Assembly (NCBI RefSeq): GCF_036346295.1
Contig: NZ_CP107820.1
Coordinates: 124,001-188,000, forward strand
Direction: 5' to 3'
Source of the DNA: Streptomyces sp. NBC_00536
Lineage (GTDB): Bacteria; Actinomycetota; Actinomycetes; Streptomycetales; Streptomycetaceae
Length of the DNA: 64,000 nt
Shown: positions 41,964-49,900 of the stretch, piece after piece
How the letters are laid out: each line of letters begins with the position of its first letter
Numbering within the stretch: the first letter of the stretch is position 1
Notes under the pieces: model-generated
What the model was told of the DNA's origin: nothing
The model's database searches: none
What the model saw: the letters and a program-made list of their open reading frames with translations, nothing else
Made by a program: the position numbers and the translations under genes

Positions 41964-43190
41964 TCAGCCCGCGACCAGTGTCAGGTGGCCGCGGCGGGCC
42001 GGGGCGCGGGTGGGGGTGGCCGGGCCGGAGGCCGCCGGGGCGAGCAACCGGACCGGGGCGTTCTGCTCGTCCCGTGCCCGCAGCTCCTCCCGGAGTTCCG
42101 CGAGCACGTCCTGGAGGGCTTCGTCGAAGCGGGCGATGTCCTCGGGGGTGTTGTCGTAGTGGACGGAAGCCCGCAACGCCGTCGTGACGCCCCGCGCCGG
42201 AAGATGGAGCGGCGTCTCCTGCCCCACCGTCTTCCACACGACGACCCCGCGCCGCGCCAGGCCCCGCCGGATCAGCGCGGCGGGCAGGTCGGCGTGCCGG
42301 AAGGCGAGGATCCCGGACTGCTCCCGCTCCGGGGCGCCCGGGGCGTCCGGGCCCGCCGGGGCGTCCGGGGTGAGCAGTTCGATGCCCGGGGTGCGCTCCA
42401 GGACCGCGCGCAGCTCGGTCTGCAGGTCGCGGCGCGGGAGGAGTTCGGCCGCCGCGTGGTGGGCGAGGGCTTCGTTCAGCGCGGCGACGGCCGCCGGGTG
42501 GGGCTGCGGGTGCGCGTGGCCGGTGAGCGCCGACCTCAGCGCGGGGGCGACGTACGCGAAGCCGATGGAGTCGGGGCCGCGCAGGAACCGCCAGCCGTCG
42601 GCGGTGAGCAGGTCGCAGCCGATGGCGGTGGCGTCGACGGGCAGCCGTCCGACGGAGTGCGAGGCGTCGACGGCGTACACGGCGCGGTGACCGGCCAGCA
42701 GCCGTCCGACGGCCTCGACCGGGCTGACCGTGCCGAGGGTCGCGGCGACGTGGGTGACGGAGACGAGGGCCACGTCCTCGTCGAGGTGGGCGCCCATCCA
42801 CTCCAGGTCGAGGCCGCCGTCCGCGCGCAGCGGGACGACCTCCAGCGTGCAGTGCGTACGGTCGCGCAGGGCGTACAGGGTGGTCAGCCGGGCCACGCCC
42901 TCGTACGGGGTGGTCCAGATCCGGTGGCCCGGGCCGAGGGCGGGGGCGAGGCCCGCGACGCAGGAGTCGAAGGCGGCGGCCGCGCCGGTGAACAGGGCGG
43001 TGTCGGCGGCCGGGACGCCGAGGAGTCCGCCGAGGCGGGCGTAGACCTCGGTGTGCAGGACGGCGCCGAGGCGCTCCTCCAGGTCGTAGGGGCCGTAGAG
43101 GTCGTCGCGGGCGGTGGCGTCGGCGAGTACGGCGCGCACGGCGGCCGGCATCCGGCCGCTGCCCGCCGTGTCGAGGTGAGCCGTGTTCAT
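41964..43190 (-). CDS. Class V aminotransferase-fold PLP protein lacking the usual lysine
   Basis: 408 residues with the cysteine desulfurase/isopenicillin N epimerase fold. Asp175 in V-D-A-S-H-S should hold the cofactor nitrogen. The Schiff-base motif, normally S-x-H-K-x-L-x-G-P, reads D-G-W-R-F-L-R-G-P, with Arg201 in place of Lys. ATG 43190 has GGAGG 8 bases upstream. It either binds PLP without forming an internal aldimine or has lost catalysis. It diverges from the peptide/carrier genes across a region full of TTGGCAA motifs. Confidence 0.75.
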   Translation of the reverse strand: MNTAHLDTAGSGRMPAAVRAVLADATARDDLYGPYDLEERLGAVLHTEVYARLGGLLGVPAADTALFTGAAAAFDSCVAGLAPALGPGHRIWTTPYEGVARLTTLYALRDRTHCTLEVVPLRADGGLDLEWMGAHLDEDVALVSVTHVAATLGTVSPVEAVGRLLAGHRAVYAVDASHSVGRLPVDATAIGCDLLTADGWRFLRGPDSIGFAYVAPALRSALTGHAHPQPHPAAVAALNEALAHHAAAELLPRRDLQTELRAVLERTPGIELLTPDAPAGPDAPGAPEREQSGILAFRHADLPAALIRRGLARRGVVVWKTVGQETPLHLPARGVTTALRASVHYDNTPEDIARFDEALQDVLAELREELRARDEQNAPVRLLAPAASGPATPTRAPARRGHLTLVAG

Positions 43191-43228
43191 TTCAGGGGCC
43201 TCCCCCCACAGTTGGGGTGTACCAAGTC

Positions 43229-43553
43229 TTGCCAACTAGCTTGGCAATATGTTGCCCACCACTGGGCCAGCTTGGCAATCCTTGGCAACACCCGCTCCGG
43301 CGGGACTCTAGGCAGTGGGCCTTGGCAATCCCCCGCCCACCCGGGCAACCCCCTCTTGGCAATACTTGGCAACATTCGCCGCCACCCTTGCCGGATCTCC
43401 ATCTATGCAGGTCAAAGGGGTGTGCTCAGGCAACCCGACCGGCCAGCGGTGGCACAGACAACGCCTTTTCGGGGGTTCTCCACTCCTTCTCCAGTGGATT
43501 CCGAGCAGATTTCCAGTGGGTGTTGCCAATCTTCTTGGCAGAGAGGTTGCCAA
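43229..43553. promoter_or_regulatory. Cluster of TTGGCAA/TTGCCAA motifs
   Basis: At least nine exact copies: TTGCCAA at 43229, 43523 and 43547; TTGGCAA at 43241, 43272, 43282, 43322, 43356 and 43366. The first two form a perfect 7-5-7 inverted repeat (43229-43247), and two pairs are direct repeats 10 bp apart. They fill the divergent region between the PLP protein and the secreted peptide, which otherwise contains no gene (43191-43584). Two more lie before the NRPS. Confidence 0.7.
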
Positions 43554-43584
43554 GCCGGATCAAACAATTGCCACGGAGGACACC

Positions 43585-43749
43585 ATGAAGAACATCGCCC
43601 GCCTCATCGCCACCGCCACCCTCGTCGGAGCCGCTGTCCTCACCGCCGGCGGAGTCGCCAACGCCGACGGCGGAACCGACATCGGCTGGCCGGTCGCCCC
43701 GCCCACCGCCCCGGCGCCGACCCCGACCCCCAACATCGGCTGGCCGTAA
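43585..43749 (+). CDS. Small secreted peptide with two IGWP motifs
   Basis: 54 residues. A Sec signal peptide (K-N-I-A-R, hydrophobic core, V-A-N-A) predicts cleavage after residue 27, leaving a 27-residue Pro/Thr-rich peptide that has D-I-G-W-P at 32-36 and ends in N-I-G-W-P. No Cys. GGAGGA lies 4 bases before the ATG. It sits directly between the TTGGCAA operator region and the carrier-protein gene, so it is probably co-expressed with the NRPS locus. I know no family for it. Confidence 0.72.
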   Translation: MKNIARLIATATLVGAAVLTAGGVANADGGTDIGWPVAPPTAPAPTPTPNIGWP

Positions 43750-43827
43750 CCTCCACGGCGGCTCTAGCCGGATGCGGCACGGTGCTGCGAAGAGCACCCG
43801 CACCGCCGCCCCGGAAGGAAGTCCCCG

Positions 43828-44151
43828 ATGGCCCACGCACCGTGGAACGCGAAGTTCGAGACCGTCCTGCGCCAGGGCCTGCCCGGGCTCGGCAAGGACA
43901 AGCAGCCCGCGGCCGACGTCCCGATGGACGCGTACGGGCTGGACTCGATGGCCCTCATCGGCATCGTCAGCGGCCTGGAGCGGGCGTTCGGCACCAGCCT
44001 CGCCGGACAGGTCGTCATCCCCGTGCACTCCCTCACGGCCGGTCAGCTGTGGGGCATACTCTCCGCCGCGCTGCAGCCCTCCTGGGACCAGCAGCGCCCC
44101 GTCGCCACAGGCCACCGCACCCGGGACCTCGCTCCCTGGGCCGTCGCCTGA
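43828..44151 (+). CDS. Free-standing carrier protein
   Basis: 107 residues with the phosphopantetheine site Y-G-L-D-S-M-A-L near residue 40, inside a four-helix carrier fold. A C-terminal extension of about 25 residues is atypical. GGAAGGAAG precedes the ATG. It is a likely partner for the NRPS adenylation domain or for the free condensation protein at 54426. Confidence 0.85.
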   Translation: MAHAPWNAKFETVLRQGLPGLGKDKQPAADVPMDAYGLDSMALIGIVSGLERAFGTSLAGQVVIPVHSLTAGQLWGILSAALQPSWDQQRPVATGHRTRDLAPWAVA

Positions 44152-44167
44152 CCCGACCAACCACCGC

Positions 44168-44205
44168 GAAGCCCCCGCCGGTCATCCGACCACGACGGGG
44201 GCTTC
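44168..44205. terminator. Bidirectional terminator
   Basis: Perfect 10-bp arms GAAGCCCCCG and CGGGGGCTTC between the convergent carrier-protein and VOC genes. Confidence 0.75.
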
Positions 44206-44221
44206 GGTCATGCGCGATGCC

Positions 44222-44842
44222 TCAGGCACACACCGCCGGTACGCCCTCCCAGGCGAAGCCGTCCGGGTCGGTGAAGGACGCGGCATCGGTGCCCAGCGCG
44301 AGCCGGTGCGATCCGGTGCCGTCGATGGGGACGCCGAGGTCTTTGGCGAGGGCCCGGCGCCCGTACAGAGCCAGTTTCACGGGCCCGGCCCCCGCCGCGA
44401 ACTCGACGTACTTGCTGCCGAAGCCCTTCGCCACGGCGAGGCCGCGGCCGACGTAGAACTTCTTGCTCGCGGTCACGTCCGCGGTTCCCAGCAGGAGCAC
44501 GATCTGGTCGATGTCCCTGGTGGCCGGGCCGGTGTCCTTCTTCTCCGACGTCGCGACCTTCAGGATCGTGCCGTCCGGGGCCCGTACGACGCCGCCGTGG
44601 CCCCAGAACGACTTCGAGGCGGGCTTCAGCGCTGTGGCACCGGCGTCGAGGGCGGCGTCGATGAAGCCCTTGACGGTGGCCGGCCGGGACACCGTGAGCG
44701 CCACCGCGAACCCGCGGAAGCCGGTCGTCGGTTCCTCCGAGGCCCGCAGACGGATCCGGTCGCCCAGACCGAAGGCGGTGTAGAAGCGCTGGGCGGCGGA
44801 GAGGTCGGCCACCTCAAGGGTGACGGATGCGAGGGAAGTCAT
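44222..44842 (-). CDS. VOC (glyoxalase/bleomycin resistance) protein, two modules
   Basis: 206 residues made of two beta-alpha-beta-beta-beta modules: S-V-T-L-E-V-A-D-L opens the first and T-R-D-I-D-Q-I-V-L-L the second. The fold includes dioxygenases, glyoxalases and drug-binding resistance proteins. Its promoter shares a 21-bp block with that of the second VOC gene, and this copy lies within the 3' end of the AraC gene. It may be self-resistance or detoxification. Confidence 0.78.
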   Translation of the reverse strand: MTSLASVTLEVADLSAAQRFYTAFGLGDRIRLRASEEPTTGFRGFAVALTVSRPATVKGFIDAALDAGATALKPASKSFWGHGGVVRAPDGTILKVATSEKKDTGPATRDIDQIVLLLGTADVTASKKFYVGRGLAVAKGFGSKYVEFAAGAGPVKLALYGRRALAKDLGVPIDGTGSHRLALGTDAASFTDPDGFAWEGVPAVCA

Positions 44843-44847
44843 GGTCT

Positions 44848-45312
<465 letters not shown>

Positions 45313-45355
45313 GGGAGAACTCCTTCCGTCGAAGCCGAATCGATCGCCGAACGGC

Positions 45356-45766
45356 TCAGCGGAGCTCTTGGATGCGGATCAGGTTGCCCGCGGGATCGCG
45401 GAAGGCGCAGTCGCGGACGCCGTACGGCTGCTCGGTCGGTTCCTGGACCACCTCGGTGTCGCCGGCCTGCACCTTCTCGAAGGTGGCGTCGAGGTCCGGG
45501 GTGGCCAGCAGGATCCAGCCGTAGGTGCCCTTGGCCATCATCTCGGCGATGGTGCGGCGCTCCTCCTCGGTGACCCCGGGGTCCGCGCCCGGCGGCGCCA
45601 GCAGGATGGACGTACCCGGCTGGCCGACGGGACCGACCGTGATCCAGCGCATCTTGCCCTGCCCGACGTCGCTGCGGACCTCGAAGCCGAGGGTGTCGCG
45701 GTAGAACGCCACGGCGGCGTCCGGATCGTCGTGCGGGAGGGAGGTGGTGTGAATGGTGATGTCCAT
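45356..45766 (-). CDS. VOC family protein, single module
   Basis: 136 residues, one VOC unit: D-A-A-V-A-F-Y-R-D-T-L-G-F-E and F-R-D-P-A-G-N-L-I-R near the end, with a Glu-rich loop in the middle. Monomers of this type dimerise to form metal sites. It shares its upstream block with the other VOC gene, so both probably answer to the AraC regulator between them. Confidence 0.82.
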   Translation of the reverse strand: MDITIHTTSLPHDDPDAAVAFYRDTLGFEVRSDVGQGKMRWITVGPVGQPGTSILLAPPGADPGVTEEERRTIAEMMAKGTYGWILLATPDLDATFEKVQAGDTEVVQEPTEQPYGVRDCAFRDPAGNLIRIQELR

Positions 45767-45799
45767 GCCGTCACGGTAACCGCGGCCCGGCGACCGGCA

Positions 45800-45820
45800 C
45801 TTCTCGATTCCTGACCGGTC
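45800..45820 (-). promoter_or_regulatory. Shared VOC promoter/operator block, copy 2
   Basis: Second copy of the 21-bp block, 34 bp upstream of the VOC start at 45766. The equal distances argue for a functional promoter element. Confidence 0.6.
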
Positions 45821-45822
45821 CG

Positions 45823-46190
45823 GCCGCCCATTCCGTCCGCCGGGCCGAGCAGGCCCTTGCGCGGGCGCAGGCGCACCTCCATCGCACGGTGGGCCGGATC
45901 GGCTCCGCCGACCGCTACGGACAGAAAGCCGCGGCAGGCCGCCGCGTCGGCTGGTCCCGCCGGCACGTCACCGCCCTTGCCAACGCCTACCGTGCGGGCG
46001 AGCTTGACCAGGAGGAGAGGACCGAGGCCGCATGAGCACCGCACCCCAGCCGTCCGCTGTCCCACAGCCCCCCGCCCAGCCCGAGGCGATCCGCGCCGTC
46101 CTCGCCCAGGTGGCCCCGCAACTGCTCGCCGACTTCGACCGCGACCGCGCGGCCAGCACCGCCCGCGCGCGCCGGGGTCTCCGCCATTCC
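45823..46190 (+). pseudogene. Two overlapping gene remnants
   Basis: No intact gene between 45767 and 46235. On the plus strand a stop-bounded stretch reads about R-R-A-E-Q-A-L-A-R-A to E-R-T-E-A-A and stops at 46035. It overlaps (ATGA) a second frame starting M-S-T-A-P-Q-P (46032), whose Q-P-E-A-I-R-A-V-L-A-Q resembles small DUF6247-type proteins before it runs into unrelated sequence. The codon bias is genuine Streptomyces coding bias, but neither has a proper end or start. Probably the remains of a small two-gene unit. Confidence 0.4.
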
Positions 46191-46235
46191 CCTCCGCGCC
46201 TTCGGTGGGCGGGGCGCCGGGAGGGACCGGGCAGT

Positions 46236-46775
46236 TCAGGGTGTCCGCAGCGCCGAGTAGATCAGCTGGTCGTGCCAGGTCCCCGCGCGCCACTGGGCCC
46301 GGCGGATGCGGCCCTCCAGTGCGAAACCGGCCTTCTCTACGGACCGTTGTTCGGCGATGTTGTCCGCGTCGGTGCACACCTGGACGCGTTCCGCGCGGGT
46401 GTGCTCGAAGAGGTACTCCACCAGCTGGCGCTGCGCCCGGGTGCCGATGCCCCGGCCGCGGTGCGCGGTGAAGAGGCCGATCGCGATCTCCCAGCAGGAC
46501 GAGGTGTCCGCCCGGCCCCATGCGCGCCGGAACCATTCGACCCGCCCGACGAGGGTGTCGCCGACCGTGACGGACAGCATGTTCTCGTCCCCGCCCAGCA
46601 GCCCCCGTTCCGCGAGCACCTGCCGTGCGCGCAGGGCCGGGGTGTGACCGAACCACTGGTAGGGGCCCGGCCCGTGGGGGCCGGCGAACTCCGCCTCGAA
46701 CCGGTCCAGGTCCGCCGCCGTCACCGGCCGCAGCACCACCACAGCGTGCTCTTCTGACAACCCGTCTTCTGCCAT
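46236..46775 (-). CDS. GNAT acetyltransferase (RimJ/RimL type)
   Basis: About 179 residues. The acetyl-CoA loop is T-A-H-R-G-R-G-I-G-T-R-A-Q with a following N-I-A-E-Q-R-S-V-E-K-A-G-F. It acetylates an amine of a protein, amino acid or antibiotic. ATG 46775 is used; a GTG at 46826 is possible. It is divergent from the NRPS and could be linked to its control or to self-protection. Confidence 0.82.
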   Translation of the reverse strand: MAEDGLSEEHAVVVLRPVTAADLDRFEAEFAGPHGPGPYQWFGHTPALRARQVLAERGLLGGDENMLSVTVGDTLVGRVEWFRRAWGRADTSSCWEIAIGLFTAHRGRGIGTRAQRQLVEYLFEHTRAERVQVCTDADNIAEQRSVEKAGFALEGRIRRAQWRAGTWHDQLIYSALRTP

Positions 46776-46865
46776 CGGGAGATCGTACAAGATCGCCAAT
46801 CCACCCCCATTGGCCTGCGGTTCCACCGAACTTCATGCGTTCTTGGACAGAGGCTCAGGATCCGC

Positions 46866-46894
46866 TTGCCAACATCAAGGCAAGGTTTTGCCAA
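46866..46894. promoter_or_regulatory. TTGCCAA motifs upstream of the NRPS
   Basis: TTGCCAA at 46866-46872 and 46888-46894, about 70-100 bp before the NRPS start, matching the motif array at 43229-43553. Confidence 0.55.
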
Positions 46895-46964
46895 GCCCCA
46901 GTCCGGTGCCGCCAGTCCGGTCGCCGCCAGCCCGGTCGCCGCTGTCGAAGGAGCTACAGCCTTG

Positions 46965-49900
46965 ATGTCACTCTCCGGCCTCATCGAACAGCACGTACTC
47001 GCGCGGCCCGAGGCGACCGCCGTCACCCACCCCGCCGGTGGGGGCGATGAAGTCTCGCTCTCCTACCGGGAGTTGAGCCTCGCCGCCAACCGGCTCGCCG
47101 CCCACCTCGGCGCGCACGGCGTACGTCCCGGCGACCGCGTGGTGACCGCGCTGCGGCCGGGGCCCGACCTGGTGACCGCCTTCCTCGCCATCGTCCGGGC
47201 GGGCGCGGCCTACGTACCCGTCGACCCGGCGCACCCCGCCGAGCGGCGGCGTCTGATCGTCCGGGACAGCGCGGCCCGCGCCGTCGTCACCGAGGGCGCC
47301 TTCGCCGCCGACTACACGGACCTGACGGACCTGGAGGGCGATGCAGCCCTTGTCGCCGTCGTCTCCGTGGACACCGACGCCACCCTGATCTCGGAGCGCC
47401 CCTCCGCGCTCGCCGCGCTGAGCGCCCCGGCGCCGGGCCCCGAGGACGCGGCGTACGTCTGCTACACCTCCGGCACCGGCGGCGCGCCCAAGGGCGTCGT
47501 CGTCCCGCACCGCGCCGTCCTCGACCTCATCGCCTCCGACGACTTCCTGCGCCTGGGCCCCGAGGACGTGGTCGCCCAGGCCGCCAGCCCCGCCTTCGAC
47601 GCCGTCACCTTCGAGATCTGGTCGACCCTCGCCGCCGGGGCCCGGCTCGCCGGGCTGGCCCGGGACACCGTCGTCGACCCGGCCCGCTTCGAGCAGGCGG
47701 TCCGCGACCAGGGCGTCACGGTCGCCTTCCTGACCACCCCGCTCTTCCACCGGATCGCCCGCGAGCGCCCGGCCGCCTTCGCCCCGCTGCGCGCGCTGCT
47801 GTTCGGCGGCGAGCCCTGCGACCCGCGCCGGGTGCGCGAGGTGTTCCGGGCCGGGCCGCCGAACCGGCTGCTGCACATGTACGGGCCCACCGAGGCCACC
47901 ACCTTCGCCACCTGGCACGAGGTCACCGAACCCGCCGAGGACGCCCGTACGATCCCGATCGGGCGGCCCGTCGGGGCCACCGTCACCGTGGTCGTCGGCC
48001 GTGACGGCGCGCGGGTGGGCCCGGGCGGCTCCGGTGAACTGCTGCTGGGCGGGCCGGGCCTGGCCACCGGCTACCTCGCGCGGAACGAACCCGGCCCGCG
48101 CGGCCGGCTCACGGCGGAGCGGTTCGTCGAGGACCGGTTCACCCCCGGCGGCGGCACCCTCTACCGCACGGGTGACCTCGTACGGCTGCGGGAGGACGGC
48201 GAGCTGGAGTTCCTCGGCCGGGTCGACAAGCAGGTCACCCTGCGCGGCTTCCGGATCGAGCTGGGCGAGATCGAGGCGGTGCTCGGCGCGCACCCGGCCG
48301 TCGCCGAGTCCGTGGTCTCGGTACACCAGAGTTCCGATGGCAGCGACGACGGCGAGCGCCGCCTGGTCGCGCACGTCGTGCCCGCCCCGCTCGCGCCGCC
48401 CGCCGCGGACCCGGCCGGGCAGGTCACCGCCTGGCGGGAGATCTTCCAGACCCTCTACCAGGACGCCCGCTCCGGCGGCCTCGGCGAGAACTTCACCGGC
48501 TGGGACAGCAGTTACGACGCCCTGCCGCTGCCCCTGTCCCAGATGCGGGCCTGGCGCGCGGCCACCCTCGACCGGATCCGCGAGCTGGGCCAGCGCCGGA
48601 TCCTGGAGATCGGTGTCGGCACCGGACTGCTGATGGCCCCGCTGGCGCGGTCCGCGCAGTGCGAGGAGTACTGGGCCACCGACTTCTCCCCCGCCGTCAT
48701 CGACGCCCTGTACACCCAGACCCGGGCGGACGGGCGGCTGCGCGGCAAGGTGCGGCTCAGCTGCCGGGAGGCCGAGGACACCGCCGGGCTGCCCGCCGGT
48801 CACTTCGACACGATCGTCCTCAACTCCGTCGCCCAGTACTTCCCCGACCTGGACCGGCTGCGCACCGTCATCGGCCGCGCGCTGCCCCTGCTCGCCCCCG
48901 GCGGCTCGATCCTGCTCGGCGACCTGCGCCACCTGGGTCTGGCCCGCCCCCTGCGGACCGGCGTCGAGCTGGCGCACCGGGAGGGACAACCGGGCGGACA
49001 GCCGACCGACTCCGCGTCCGTGCTGCGGGCCGTCGAGCGGCGCGTCGCCCTGGAGACCGAACTGCTCCTGGACCCGGGTCTGTTCACGGCCCTGGCCGCG
49101 GAGTTCCCGGAGATCCGCGCGGTCGACGTACGGGCCAAGCGCGGCGCCGACCACAACGAGCTGACCCGCTACCGCTACGACGTCGTCCTGAGCACCGCCG
49201 AGCCCGTCGCCGACCTCGCGGCGGCCCCGGCGCTGCCCTGGGGGCGCGAGGTGAGCGGCGCCGCCGGGCTGGCCGCGTACCTCGGGCAGCACCGCCCGGC
49301 GGCGCTGCGGCTGACCGGGCTCCCCAACGCCCGGCTGCACGGCGAATGCGCCGCCCTGCGCACCCTGGAGCGGGCGGGGACGCTCCGCGAGGCCCTGGCG
49401 CGGCTCGCGGAGCCGGGCGGCGCGCCGGACCCGGAGGAGCTGTGCACGGCGGCGGAGGCCGCGGGCTACCGGGCGCTGCCGACCTGGTCGGCGGAGCGCG
49501 GCGAGGCCCTGGACCTGGTCCTGATCGACCCGGAGCGGATCCCGTACGGCCCGCTCACCTCGGTGTACGCCGCCCCGGCGACCCCTGCGGGCACGGGGGC
49601 CAACACCCCCGCCGCCTTCGACCACGGCGTCGACATCGAAGTGGTGCTGCGCGCCCACCTCCAGGAGCGGCTGCCGGACTACATGATCCCCTCCGCCCTG
49701 ATGGTCCTGGACGCGCTGCCGCTCACCCCCAGCGGCAAGCTCGACCGGGCGGCCCTGCCCGTACCGGCCTTCAGCGGGGAGCGGCCGGGCACCCAGCCGG
49801 GCACCCCCGTCCAGGAGATCGTCCGCGACCTGTTCGCCGAGGTGCTCGGCCTGCCGCGGCGGGCGGTCAGCGCGGACTGCGACTTCTTCGCCCTCGGCGG

